NCBI GenBank assembly: GCA_022483465.1
Contig: JAKVNF010000003.1
Location: 536,001 to 600,000 of the forward strand
DNA length: 64,000 nt
Direction: 5' to 3'
Source: Lachnospiraceae bacterium
Lineage (GTDB): Bacteria > Bacillota > Clostridia > Lachnospirales > Lachnospiraceae
Part shown: positions 16,101 to 25,212 of the stretch, piece after piece
How the letters are laid out: each line of letters begins with the position of its first letter
Position numbering within the stretch: the stretch's first letter is position 1
Translations under genes and position numbers: made by a program
Notes under the pieces: model-generated
Seen by the model: only the letters and a program-made list of their open reading frames with translations
Told to the model about the DNA's origin: nothing
Database searches by the model: none

Positions 16101-17334
16101 ATGAAGAAAACCCGCTTTTCCAAGGCGCTGCGAAAGCTGGTCCGCTTTGTGCGGCGCAACAAAAAAGCTCTTGCCATCCGGGCACTGGTCATCGCCGTTC
16201 CGGTTCTTGTGGTTGGCGTTAGTAAAGAACCGGGTTGACGGGTTCCATACCACAACCTCCATGGTGAACTCTCGACGCGATAATGTCTGATGAAGATATA
16301 GAATCCCCATTTGGAGCTCTTTTCTTCTCTGCATAATGCCTATCTTGTTATTTATAGTCACATGCTCGGCAAGTGGGTGTATGCTTTTAGGCAATCTAGG
16401 TGATGCTTTGTTACATGATGCAACACAGCACGGATAGGAGTGTACCCAGCTCGAGCTCAAAGTGAGGGATTAGTGGTCTCATGCTAGGCGATCGCTTATC
16501 AACCCGTTTCTTAACTAACGCCTTGTGGTTTTTTGCCTTGTTCACTTCCTCCGCCCCGCCGCAAAGAGCAGTACCGAGGAGACGTCGGCAGAGGCCGTGA
16601 CCGTGCCCGCCTGGGAGAGCATCACCTACGTAAACCCCGCTGCCGCCTATGACAGCAGCAAGTTTGTCAAAAACGGCTCCCTGATGTCCTATCAGGACGA
16701 GAACTACGTCTCCGTCCAGGGAATCGACGTCTCCTCCTACACCGGGGACATCGACTGGGCGAAGGTGAAGGCCGCGGGCATCCGCTTTGCCTTCGTGCGC
16801 CTCGGCTACCGGGGCTACACCGAGGGCGGCATCAGCCTGGATTCCCACTTTGTCCAAAACATGGATGCCTGCAAGGTGCAGGGGATCCCGGTGGGAGTCT
16901 ATTTCTTCTCCCAGGCGGTGAGCGAGGACGAGGCCCGGGAGGAGGCGGCCTTCTGCATCCAGAACCTCTCGGGGTACGATCTCGCCCTCCCCATCATCTA
17001 TGACCCCGAGGACGCCCCGGACGACACCGCATGAACCGCAAATCTGACCGGGACGCAGATCACCGCCAACGCCTTGGCCTTTGTCAAGGCCATCGAGGAT
17101 GCAGGCTACACCGCAGGAATCTACGCCAACAGGGAGTGGCAGAAGAACGTCCTCGACATGACCCAGTTTCAGAACACCATCGTCTGGTTTGCGGGCTTTA
17201 CCGACACGCCCCAGACCGCGTATCACTTTGAGTACTGGCAGTACAGCCACACGGGATCCGTGGACGGCATCGCCTCCGACGTGGATGTGGACATGGACAT
17301 CCGCATGGTCCCCACCGGCAGTCTGACCAATTAG
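16101..17334 (+). pseudogene. GH25 lysozyme-like gene, split by a MITE and by an in-frame stop
   Basis: The N-terminus (16101-16214) encodes a basic start and a signal anchor (KKALAIRALVIAVPVLVV). A 308-bp element then interrupts the gene. From 16523 the frame runs through a GH25 domain: QGIDVSSYTGDIDWAKVK, FAFVRLGYRGYTEGG and VGVYFFSQAVSEDEA. A TGA at 17032-17034 follows PDDTA. The same frame continues after it (TANLTGTQITANALAFVKAI, FEYWQYSHTGSVDGI) to 17334. The DVSS Asp and the Glu in YDPEDA are family active-site positions. GH25 enzymes cleave peptidoglycan. Two independent lesions make this non-functional. Confidence 0.88.
16215..16522 (-). mobile_element. 308-bp MITE-like element, copy 2 (subtype B)
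   Basis: The element is in reverse orientation to copy 1, running from GGCGTTAGTAAAGAACCGGG to TTAACTAACGCC. TTGTGGTT flanks it on both sides (16207-16214 and 16523-16530), an 8-bp duplication. It is nearly identical to copy 3 at 47343. It splits the GH25 gene within the signal-anchor region. Confidence 0.93.
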
Positions 17335-17350
17335 AAAAGGAGCACGCCTC

Positions 17351-18250
17351 ATGCTGACCACCGAATCCGCAGCAGAGAGTACCACCATTGCCTCGCTGAC
17401 CGAGAGTGCGGCGGATCTTGCCGACACCGCAAAGGAGCAGTTCACCTGGTTCTCGGGCATGACCGAGAAGCTCATCACCTTTGCGATCAAACTCGGCATC
17501 TGCATCGCCATCTACTTTATCGTCACAAGACTCCTCAAAAAGATCCTGAAGAACTTCGATGCCCACCTGGAGAAGCGGGGCGTCGAGACGACCGCGCGCA
17601 AGTTTTTCGGGCGGCTGATCTACTACAGCGTCACGATCCTCGTGGTGGTCACAATCATCGTCCAGCTCAACATCGTGGAGGGCTCCACGATCGCCGCGCT
17701 GATCGCTTCCGCCGGCGTCGCCATCTCCCTGGCCATGCAGGGCGTGCTGTCCAACTTTGCGGGGGGCGTCCTGCTCCTGGTGCTCCATCCCTTCCGGGTG
17801 GGGGACTACATCCGCCTCAAGGACTCCTCCCTGGAGGGCACGGTGACCGAGATCGACATGTATTACACCCAGATCGTGGACGTGTACGGGGACAAGATCT
17901 CAATTCCCAACTCGGAGCTCACCGGAAAGTCCGTGGAAAACCTGGTGGGCGGAGGTCTGAAGGGCCTCATCGTCACCGTGGGGGTTGCCTACGGCACGGA
18001 CCTTGCCAAAGCGCAGGCGATCCTGCAGGAGATCAAGGACGGGGAGCCGCGCCTTGTTCCGGACAAGGGCCGCGTCTACGTGGACAGCCTGGGGGACAGC
18101 GCCATCGTCTTGGGAATCCGGGGCCTGGTGAAGGCGAGTGAATACCTGGACACCCTGTGGGATCTGAATGAGACCGTCCACCGGCGCCTCACTGAAGCGG
18201 GCATCGAGATTCCCTTCAACCAGCTGGATGTGCACATCCGAAAGGACTGA
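17351..18250 (+). CDS. mscS: MscS-family small-conductance mechanosensitive channel
   Basis: The 299-residue protein has three membrane segments. The pore-lining helix with its Gly/Ala pattern is IASAGVAISLAMQGVLSNFA, followed by GGVLLLVLHPFRVGDYIRL of the beta domain. The soluble domain includes YTQIVDVYGDKISIPNSEL. These proteins open on hypo-osmotic shock to release solutes. The N-terminal 35 residues are Ser/Thr/Ala rich and probably periplasmic. The gene starts 17 bases after the GH25 pseudogene and four bases separate it from the PfkB kinase gene. Confidence 0.92.
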   Translation: MLTTESAAESTTIASLTESAADLADTAKEQFTWFSGMTEKLITFAIKLGICIAIYFIVTRLLKKILKNFDAHLEKRGVETTARKFFGRLIYYSVTILVVVTIIVQLNIVEGSTIAALIASAGVAISLAMQGVLSNFAGGVLLLVLHPFRVGDYIRLKDSSLEGTVTEIDMYYTQIVDVYGDKISIPNSELTGKSVENLVGGGLKGLIVTVGVAYGTDLAKAQAILQEIKDGEPRLVPDKGRVYVDSLGDSAIVLGIRGLVKASEYLDTLWDLNETVHRRLTEAGIEIPFNQLDVHIRKD

Positions 18251-18254
18251 GATC

Positions 18255-19223
18255 ATGGGATTTGAGATCAGGCAAAGAACGGGCGCCGTCCTCTCCATCG
18301 GCATGGCGGTGACAGACCTCATCGCAGGGCCGGTGACCCGGGACCTGTTTGACCGGGATTCCATCCCGGTGCAGCTCTCCACCCACCCCGGCGGGGATGC
18401 GGTGAACGTGTGCCTGAACGCGGCGGCGCTTAGCATGAAGGCCAGCCTCTGCTCCGCCGTCGGGAAGGACCCGAACGGGACCCTGCTTCTTACCTCGCTC
18501 CAGAATGCCGGGGTGGACACGTCCCTTGTCCGGATTCTTCCGGACACCGCCACCGCCGCCTGCATCGTGGTGACAGAGCCCTCCGGCGAGCGGCACTTTC
18601 TGACCTGTCAGGACAGCTTTGCCAGGATCACCCCCGAGGGGATCCCGGATGCCCTCCTTTCCAAGGTCGGCTTCGTGTCCCTCAACAGCTACTACCGCAT
18701 GCCCCGGGTGGACGGGGCGCCTGCGGCAGAGCTCTTTCACAGGGCGCGGGAGCACGGCGCCTGCACGGTCCTCGACACCATGATCTGCCGGACGGGAAAT
18801 GCGATGGACCAGATCCGAGAGGTCCTGCGGGAGACCGACCTCTTTCTCCCCTCCTATGAGGAGGCAAAGCAGATCACCGGGGCGTCGGATCCCAGGAAGA
18901 TGGCAGAGGTCCTCGCCGGCACCGGGATTCGGGCCTTTGCGGTCAAGCTCGGGGAGAAGGGAAGCTTTGTGACAGACTTCGTCCGGGAGAAGTTCGTCCC
19001 CGCCGACGAGACGACCCGGGTTGTCGGCACCGTGGGCTGCGGGGACACCTACTGCGCCGGCATGATGGCGGCCCTTGCAAGAGGAGCGGACCTCTTTGCC
19101 GCTGCTGCCTTTGCGACCTGCGCCGCCGCCTGCACCGCCGAGGTGCCGGGGGCAAACGGCGGGATCCGTTCCCTTGCGCAGGTGGAGGCGCGCTGCCGCG
19201 CCTACCAGGAACGCCACTTCTAA
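18255..19223 (+). CDS. PfkB-family carbohydrate kinase
   Basis: The 322-residue ribokinase-type kinase has HPGGDAVNVCLNAAALSMK (substrate-side GG motif), VGKDPNGTLLLTSLQNAGVDT and the catalytic VGTVGCGDTYCAGMM. The usual GAGD anion hole is GCGD here. The substrate is unknown; ribose, fructose, adenosine or a deoxy-sugar are all possible. Four bases separate it from mscS. It is not closely similar to kdgK at 13526. Confidence 0.85.
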   Translation: MGFEIRQRTGAVLSIGMAVTDLIAGPVTRDLFDRDSIPVQLSTHPGGDAVNVCLNAAALSMKASLCSAVGKDPNGTLLLTSLQNAGVDTSLVRILPDTATAACIVVTEPSGERHFLTCQDSFARITPEGIPDALLSKVGFVSLNSYYRMPRVDGAPAAELFHRAREHGACTVLDTMICRTGNAMDQIREVLRETDLFLPSYEEAKQITGASDPRKMAEVLAGTGIRAFAVKLGEKGSFVTDFVREKFVPADETTRVVGTVGCGDTYCAGMMAALARGADLFAAAAFATCAAACTAEVPGANGGIRSLAQVEARCRAYQERHF

Positions 19224-19254
19224 ATCATCAGAACCGTTTCAACAGGAGGAAAAC

Positions 19255-20385
19255 ATGGCCACGTTGCAAATGCGGCACTGCATGGCCTGCGGTGCCAAAC
19301 TGGAGATGAAATACCACGAGCAGGAGAAGAAGGAGGTTCCCTGGTGCCCGGTCTGCAAGGACTGGCGCTTTCCCGTCTTCTCGACGGCGGTCAGCATGAT
19401 CGTGATGGATGAGGCAAAGACGAAGATTCTCCTCATCAAGCAGTACGGGCGGGACGCCTTCATCCTGGTGGCGGGGTACGTGAACCAGGGGGAGGACGCG
19501 GAGCACGCGGCGGTGCGGGAAGTTTGGGAGGAGACGGGTCTTTGTGTGACCTCTCTCCACTTCAACAGGAGCCGCTACTTTGCCCCCTCCAACACCCTGA
19601 TGCTGAACTTCACGGTCACCGTGCGGGAGGATCTGCCCCATCCCAACGAGGAGGTGGACGCCTGGTCCATCTTCACCAGGGAGCAGGCAAGGGGCGCCAT
19701 CAAGCGCCCCTCCCTGGCGGCGGACTTTCTTGACGCGGCGCTCGATGAGATGGAGACCGAAAAGAAGCCGGAAGCGGCCCCCGGCCAAGGGCGCCCGCAA
19801 AAAGAGGAGACGTACCTCATCGCCTCGGATCTGCACGGGTCTGCAAAGTTTACAGGGGAGCTCCTTGCGGCCTTCCGGCGGGAGGGCGCGGATCGGCTCC
19901 TCCTTCTGGGGGATCTGCTCTACCACGGGCCGCGCAACGACCTGCCGGAGGGGTACGCCCCGAAGGAGGTGATCCGGCTTCTCTCTCCCCTTGCGGACCG
20001 GATTCTGTGTGTGCGGGGCAACTGCGAGGCCGAGGTGGACCAGATGGTGCTGCCCTTCCCGGTCCTTGCGGACTACGCCGTCCTCGATTACGGGAGACAG
20101 GTGTTCTACGCAACCCACGGCCATCACTACCACCCGGACCAGCTGCCGCCCATGGCAAAGGGGGACATCCTGCTCTACGGCCACACCCACGTGCCCGACT
20201 GGCGGCGGGACGGGAGCGGGGTTTTGTGCTGCAACCCAGGGAGCGTCTCTTTGCCAAAGCAGGACTCCGCGCGGGGATACATCCTGCTGCAGGGGAAAAC
20301 CCTGACCTGGAAGACCCTGGAGGGGAAGCCCTACCACCGGCTGGTCCTCGGCAAGGAGGGGGAGGAGACCAGCGAAAACCTGTGA
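19255..20385 (+). CDS. Fusion of zinc-ribbon Nudix hydrolase and YfcE-like phosphodiesterase
   Basis: The 376-residue protein joins two enzymes. The first part has a zinc ribbon (Cys 9, 12, 31, 34) and a Nudix box, GEDAEHAAVREVWEETGL, as in NudC-like nucleotide pyrophosphatases. After a linker (about 170-185), the second part is a YfcE/MJ0936-type metallophosphoesterase: IASDLHGS, LLLGDLLYHGPRN, VRGNCE, ATHGHHYHP and LYGHTHVP supply the two-metal site. There is no stop or frameshift between them. In E. coli the separate genes yfcD (Nudix) and yfcE are neighbours. The substrate of the combined enzyme is unknown. ATG at 19255 follows AGGAGG. Confidence 0.88.
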   Translation: MATLQMRHCMACGAKLEMKYHEQEKKEVPWCPVCKDWRFPVFSTAVSMIVMDEAKTKILLIKQYGRDAFILVAGYVNQGEDAEHAAVREVWEETGLCVTSLHFNRSRYFAPSNTLMLNFTVTVREDLPHPNEEVDAWSIFTREQARGAIKRPSLAADFLDAALDEMETEKKPEAAPGQGRPQKEETYLIASDLHGSAKFTGELLAAFRREGADRLLLLGDLLYHGPRNDLPEGYAPKEVIRLLSPLADRILCVRGNCEAEVDQMVLPFPVLADYAVLDYGRQVFYATHGHHYHPDQLPPMAKGDILLYGHTHVPDWRRDGSGVLCCNPGSVSLPKQDSARGYILLQGKTLTWKTLEGKPYHRLVLGKEGEETSENL

Positions 20386-20410
20386 CAGCAGAGTGATCAT
20401 ACGGTACAAT
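20383..20410 (+). promoter_or_regulatory. Possible promoter of the GGDEF gene
   Basis: TGACAG (20383-20388) and TACAAT (20405-20410) lie 16 bases apart, about 60 bases before the GGDEF start. Confidence 0.4.
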
Positions 20411-20471
20411 AAGAACATCACTTTTGGCCTGTACTGTTGTGGCCACATAAAAAAGGGAGAGGAAGGAAACT

Positions 20472-22238
20472 TTGGGGAGAGTTACCGATGAGGCGGGTAA
20501 GGCGCGGCTTTCGGACGCCTTTGCCCACCTATGCCTTGCGGCAGACACCCACCGGGTGCTGACTGCCGACGAGAGCGGATACCGATTTATCGGAAACGAC
20601 ATGTTTTCGCCGTTTGAGTCCCACCTGACGGGAGAGAGTCAGGAGATGTTCCGCGCCCTGGTGGATGAGGGGAACGAGGCGTGGAAGACGGCATATCTTT
20701 TGCGGGGAGAGGCCAGGAGCCCGGTGCTGCTTCGGGTGCAGCGGCGGGAGAGGGAGGGGAGCCTTCTCGTCACCCTGGCGGACCCGGAGGAGCTTGCGGA
20801 GCAGGCGAGCCTTGTGATGCAGCAGGAGGGCTTTACGGAGGCGATCCGCACCCTCTACGGGGACACCTGGTGGACCTGGAACCCGCAGACAAGAAAGGTG
20901 ATGGTCTACGCCTCCTCCGCATCTCTGATCTCCTCAGGGAGCTACTCCGAGGAGGAGATCCACGAGGCGCTGGGGCGCCGGGTGGACCGGGAGGACCTGC
21001 AGAAGGCGATGGCCCTGCTGGAGGGGATTCGGACCAGCCCCGCCGCGTTTCACGCGGACCTTGCGCTCCCGGATCCCAACGACCCGGGGCACTGCCGCCT
21101 CTTTGGGCTTCCCACCGTGGGGGAGGATGGGAGCGAGTACCTTGTCGGGACGATGCACCGCTTTCAGGTGCGGGCGAACGAGCTGCCGGGGGCCGCGCTG
21201 GATCCCCTGACCGGACTTTTGAACAAGACCGAGATTCGGCGCTGCGCCCTGCGGCACATCCGGGAGGGGCGGCGCATCGCCCTGGTCATGGTGGACCTCG
21301 ACTTTTTCAAAAACGTCAATGACCGCTTCGGCCACGCGCAGGGCGACGAGGTGCTCCGGCGCACGGCGGAGGCGATGCGCAGCGCGGTCCGGGGCGCCGG
21401 CTGTGCCGGCCGCTGCGGCGGCGACGAGTTTCTCCTGATCCTGGATGCCTTCCGGGATGAGGACGACATCCGGCACATCCTTCGGAATCTGCGCAACACC
21501 GTGCGCTCCCTCTATCCGGACACCGGAACCTGCGCGGCGCCGGTAGTCACCCTGTCCATGGGCTGTGCCCTGTACCCGGACCACGCCAGCAAGTACCACG
21601 ACCTCTTCTCCCTGGCGGACGCCTGTCTCTACCTTGCCAAGGAGAAGGGGAGAAACCGCTACACCATCTTCACGCCGGAAAAGCACGGCGCCCCGGAGGC
21701 ATTCCTGCGCACCATGCTGGCAAAACAGCAGGGTGTGAATGACCGGCCGGGCACCAACCCCGACGAGGTGCTGGTGTCCCTGGCCTACGACATCCGCTAC
21801 GGCACAAGGCCCCGCCTCTCCGCAGCGGTGTCCCGCTATGCCCGGGTGATGGAGCTTCCCGGCGCGGCGGTCCTTGCCGGGGATCCCCTCCAGGTCGCCG
21901 TCGAGGCGGGCGAGGGGAGTTCCCTCCCCGCAGGGAGCCTCGAAAAGGCAGCGGCCCTTCTTGCCGACATTGAGGATCTCTGGCGCGGCGCGCCGCTTGC
22001 GGTCGACAACATGGACCAGCTCCCCGGAAAGACCGGGGAGGCGCTGGCAAGGATGGGCTTTGGGTCCCTTTTGCTCTTTGGCTTTTGGGATGCCCGTGGG
22101 GAGAAGGCGCTTCTTCTTTTCTACCGCGCGGGCGGCTCCCTGCAGTGGAATCGGCAGCACTTTTCCTCCCACCGCCTGTTTGCGGACGTCCTCGGCCAGT
22201 ATGACCTCTCGGCGGGGCTGCCCGGCCAAAATGGGTGA
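20472..22238 (+). CDS. Diguanylate cyclase-like GGDEF protein
   Basis: The 588-residue protein has a PAS-like middle part (about 135-235) and a GGDEF domain (about 240-400: LDPLTGLLNKTEIRR, DLDFFKNVNDRFGHAQGDEV, RCGGDEFLLILDA, LSMGCALYPDH). The intact GGDEF motif suggests it makes cyclic di-GMP. An RxxD inhibitory site is not present just before it. The last 180 residues (about 405-588) are not recognised. No membrane segment is seen, so it is probably cytosolic. A TTG start follows GGAAGG; no in-frame ATG is close by. Confidence 0.82.
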   Translation: MGRVTDEAGKARLSDAFAHLCLAADTHRVLTADESGYRFIGNDMFSPFESHLTGESQEMFRALVDEGNEAWKTAYLLRGEARSPVLLRVQRREREGSLLVTLADPEELAEQASLVMQQEGFTEAIRTLYGDTWWTWNPQTRKVMVYASSASLISSGSYSEEEIHEALGRRVDREDLQKAMALLEGIRTSPAAFHADLALPDPNDPGHCRLFGLPTVGEDGSEYLVGTMHRFQVRANELPGAALDPLTGLLNKTEIRRCALRHIREGRRIALVMVDLDFFKNVNDRFGHAQGDEVLRRTAEAMRSAVRGAGCAGRCGGDEFLLILDAFRDEDDIRHILRNLRNTVRSLYPDTGTCAAPVVTLSMGCALYPDHASKYHDLFSLADACLYLAKEKGRNRYTIFTPEKHGAPEAFLRTMLAKQQGVNDRPGTNPDEVLVSLAYDIRYGTRPRLSAAVSRYARVMELPGAAVLAGDPLQVAVEAGEGSSLPAGSLEKAAALLADIEDLWRGAPLAVDNMDQLPGKTGEALARMGFGSLLLFGFWDARGEKALLLFYRAGGSLQWNRQHFSSHRLFADVLGQYDLSAGLPGQNG

Positions 22239-22308
22239 GCACTTTCTCGTCACAGACTTTTCAGATTTGCCAAATAGCCCGCATGCTATAATACGGGAGT
22301 CAGAGATG

Positions 22309-22338
22309 CCGGACAGATCCGCTCTGTCCGGTTTTTTT
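22309..22338 (+). terminator. Strong terminator after the GGDEF gene
   Basis: CCGGACAGA (22309-22317) pairs with TCTGTCCGG (22323-22331), followed by seven T. A TATAAT (22287-22292) lies only 17 bases upstream, so the hairpin may also act as an attenuator for the following genes. Confidence 0.85.
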
Positions 22339-22370
22339 GTATGACCAAACCATAACATGGGTGAAAGACA

Positions 22371-22997
22371 TTGGAGAGTATTTACGGAGCACACCGGCAG
22401 GAACTGGAGGAAACCAGGGATTACCTGCTGGAGGAGATACAGAAGATCCGGGAGGATATGGCCAAAAAGACGGGTGGAGAGGACCCGGTGGAGCACTTCC
22501 TGGCCCGGATCAAGTCAGAGGAGTCCATGCGGGAGAAGTGCCGGCGCAAGGGCCTGCCGGAGAATGAGCACTCCGCACTGGAGGAGATCCACGATGCGGT
22601 GGGGATCCGGATCGTCTGCTCGTTTCTGAGCGATGTGTACACGATCCGGGACGGCCTGGCAGGCCTTCCCGCCTGTGAGGTGGTGGAGGAGAAGGACTAC
22701 ATCCGTCACGCCAAGCCCAACGGCTACCGCAGCTATCACCTGATCCTGAAGGTGGAGCGGGGTCCGCAGCCCGTCTATGCGGAGATTCAGCTGCGCACGA
22801 TCTCCCAGGACACCTGGGCTGCCCTGGAACACCACATGAAGTACAAGAAGGCGATGTCCGGAGATGACGCCCTCATCAGCGCCGAGCTCAAGCGCTGCGC
22901 AGACGAGCTTGCCTCCACGGATCTGTCCATGCAGACGATCCGGGACATGATCTACCAGGATAAGAAGGAGACAACCGATGAAAATACTGCTGGCTGA
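22371..22997 (+). CDS. Small alarmone synthetase (RelA/SpoT synthetase domain only)
   Basis: The 208-residue protein is a single-domain (p)ppGpp synthetase of the RelQ/RelP type. Motifs seen are GIRIVCSFLSDVY, KDYIRHAKPNGYRSYHLIL and the AEIQLRT.sQDTWAALEHHMKYK signature with the catalytic Glu and Gln. It lacks the HD hydrolase and TGS/ACT domains of long RelA proteins. The start is a TTG (22371) with only a weak ribosome binding site. Its last 20 bases overlap a response regulator gene, tying alarmone synthesis to a two-component operon. Confidence 0.88.
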   Translation: MESIYGAHRQELEETRDYLLEEIQKIREDMAKKTGGEDPVEHFLARIKSEESMREKCRRKGLPENEHSALEEIHDAVGIRIVCSFLSDVYTIRDGLAGLPACEVVEEKDYIRHAKPNGYRSYHLILKVERGPQPVYAEIQLRTISQDTWAALEHHMKYKKAMSGDDALISAELKRCADELASTDLSMQTIRDMIYQDKKETTDENTAG

Positions 22998-23658
22998 AGA
23001 CACCCAGGATTTGAACCGGGTCATCACGGCGATGCTGACCCACGAGGGATATGAGGTGGACAGTGCGCTGGACGGGGCACAGGCCCTGGACTATCTGGAG
23101 AAGGACAGCTATGACGCCGCCATCCTCGACATCATGATGCCCAAGGTGAGCGGCATCGAGGTGCTGCAACAGATGCGGAAGGTCCACAACGTGACCCCGG
23201 TCCTGATGCTGACCGCCAAGGCGGAGGTGGACGACCGGGTGGCGGGACTCGACGCCGGGGCTGATGACTATCTGACCAAGCCCTTTGCGATGAAGGAGCT
23301 CCTGGCAAGACTCCGGGCCATGACAAGGCGCCGGAACGAGTACAGCGGGGAGGATCTCTCCTTCGGGGATCTGACCCTGTCTGCCGACAGCTTCGAGCTC
23401 TCCTCGGAGAACTCAGTGCGGCTGTCGGTCAAGGAGTTTGAGCTGCTCCAGTGCCTGATCCTGCACGCGGGAAAGCCCCTCTCCACGGCGTTTCTTTTGG
23501 AGCACGTCTGGGAGAACGCGGAGGGCGCCAACGGGGACACCGTCTGGCTCTACATCTCGTACCTGCGCAGCAAGCTGACGGCCATCGCCTCCCAGGTGAC
23601 GATCGAGGGCACCCGGGGCGGGAGCTTTACGCTCCTTGGCGGGGAGCGCCATGAGTGA
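22978..23658 (+). CDS. OmpR-family response regulator
   Basis: The 226-residue regulator has a receiver domain (acidic pair at 7-8, phospho-acceptor Asp51, Lys101 in DYLTKPF) and a C-terminal winged helix (about 130-222: VRLSVKEFELLQCLILHAGK, NGDTVWLYISYLRSKL). It starts inside the alarmone synthetase gene and overlaps the kinase gene by eight bases (ATGAGTGA), a sign of translational coupling. Target genes are not known. Confidence 0.93.
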   Translation: MKILLAEDTQDLNRVITAMLTHEGYEVDSALDGAQALDYLEKDSYDAAILDIMMPKVSGIEVLQQMRKVHNVTPVLMLTAKAEVDDRVAGLDAGADDYLTKPFAMKELLARLRAMTRRRNEYSGEDLSFGDLTLSADSFELSSENSVRLSVKEFELLQCLILHAGKPLSTAFLLEHVWENAEGANGDTVWLYISYLRSKLTAIASQVTIEGTRGGSFTLLGGERHE

Positions 23659-24976
23659 GAAGATGATCCGCGCCCTTCGAAGGCGCTTCATCCTGATCTC
23701 CTTCGTCTCCCTGCTGGGGGCGATGCTGGTCATCGGCATCCTGATGTACGCCGCCAACTACACCATGACCCAGCACTCCGTGAAAAACACGCTGGACCTC
23801 ATCGTGGACAGCAAGGGCCTGCTCTCCGGGGCCAGGTCCATCCATGATGAGTCGGACAGCGAGGAGGATCCCTCCTCCTGGAACTACACGGTGAACCGGT
23901 TTCTGAATGAGATCTTCAACATCTCGGACCCGGACGCTTCCTCCCCGGAGTTCTACTACTCCACCAGGTACTTCGCGGTCCTCTACGACGAGAATGGCGA
24001 CATCTCCCAGGTCATCACCAACCACATCGCGGCGGTGACGGAGCAGGAGGCCACCACCTACGGTGAGGCCGCGCGCAACTCCGGCCGGAGCTTCGGCCGG
24101 GACGGCATGTACTACTACGAGGTCGCCGGGTACGACGACGGCACCTCCATCGTCGTCTACCTCGACAGCGAGGCCAGCGTCAAGAGCTCCGGGCGGCTCT
24201 TCTACATCCTGCTCTCGATGATCTTTCTCGGGGTCATCCTGGTGGGGGTGTTCGCGCGAATGCTCTCGGAGAAGGCGGTACAGCCCGAGATCCGCAACGT
24301 CGAGCTCCAGAAGCAGTTCATCACCAACGCAAGCCATGAGCTCAAGACCCCGCTCTCCGTCATCCGGGCCAACACCGAGATGCAGGAGATGCTCGGCGGG
24401 GCAAACGAGTGGACCGCGTCGACCCTGCGCCAGGTGGATCGGATGAACGGCCTCATCCAAAACCTGGTGATGATCTCCCGGGCCCAGGAGAAGCAGAGCG
24501 AGCAGGTCCTCTCCGACTGCAGCATCACCGACGCCGTGAAGGAGACCGCGGAGACCTTCCGCTCCGTCGCGGAGTCCGAGCGAAAGACCATGGAGATCCA
24601 CGTCCAGGAGGACGTCGTCATGCGGGCCGAGGATGCCTCCGTCCGCCAGCTCACCTCGCTTCTTGTGGACAACGCGATCAAGTACTGCGACGAGAAGGGC
24701 TGCGTGCAGGTCTTTCTCTCCCAGAAGGGCAGGGGAAAGGCCGTCACCCTCCAGGTCTCCAACAACTTCAAGGACGGCAAAGATGTGGACTACAGCCACT
24801 TCTTTGAGCGGTTCTACCGGGCGGACACCTCCCACAACACGGACCGGGGCGGCTACGGCATCGGCCTCTCCATCGCCGAGGCGATCACGGAGCAGTGCCG
24901 GGGATCCATCGACGCTGCCTGGATGAACGGCATCATCACCTTCACCTGCGTGCTGCGCCCCTTCCTCAAGACGTGA
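23651..24976 (+). CDS. Membrane sensor histidine kinase
   Basis: The 441-residue kinase has two membrane segments (about 15-35 and 185-210) bracketing an extracytoplasmic sensor region of about 145 residues. The DHp helix has NASHELKTPLSVIRANTEM with the phospho-His. The ATPase domain has DNAIKYC (N box), ERFYRAD and GGYGIGLSIAEAI (G box). It pairs with the OmpR-type regulator directly upstream. The signal is not identifiable from sequence. Confidence 0.93.
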   Translation: MSEKMIRALRRRFILISFVSLLGAMLVIGILMYAANYTMTQHSVKNTLDLIVDSKGLLSGARSIHDESDSEEDPSSWNYTVNRFLNEIFNISDPDASSPEFYYSTRYFAVLYDENGDISQVITNHIAAVTEQEATTYGEAARNSGRSFGRDGMYYYEVAGYDDGTSIVVYLDSEASVKSSGRLFYILLSMIFLGVILVGVFARMLSEKAVQPEIRNVELQKQFITNASHELKTPLSVIRANTEMQEMLGGANEWTASTLRQVDRMNGLIQNLVMISRAQEKQSEQVLSDCSITDAVKETAETFRSVAESERKTMEIHVQEDVVMRAEDASVRQLTSLLVDNAIKYCDEKGCVQVFLSQKGRGKAVTLQVSNNFKDGKDVDYSHFFERFYRADTSHNTDRGGYGIGLSIAEAITEQCRGSIDAAWMNGIITFTCVLRPFLKT

Positions 24977-25059
24977 GATGGCATCACGTACCAGAAGGCA
25001 TTTGAAAAGGCGCACTTTTTTGGGCCGGAATGCCCCCGCATCCGGTCAGACCGCGGCAC

Positions 25060-25087
25060 AAAAAGGTCCGGATCTCCGGACCTTTTT
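25060..25087. terminator. Bidirectional hairpin terminator
   Basis: AAAAAGGTCCGGA (25060-25072) is perfectly complementary to TCCGGACCTTTTT (25075-25087). It ends the alarmone/two-component operon. Confidence 0.85.
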
Positions 25088-25212
25088 GTGCACCTTGTAC
25101 AGCTCCGTGTGCGTGTGGGTACATATCCGCCAAAACTTCGGCGGGTTCTCCCAATGACGCCCACTCCCTCCTGTCATATGATGTCCGCCATGAGTTGACA
25201 GGAGGGATTGGA

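Noticed and set aside
17032-17034. TGA in GH25 (and in the MFS and lipoprotein genes) as recoding or selenocysteine
   Set aside because: TGA is used as a normal stop in many genes here, no SECIS-like hairpin is seen, the positions are not at catalytic Cys sites, and the genes carry other lesions.
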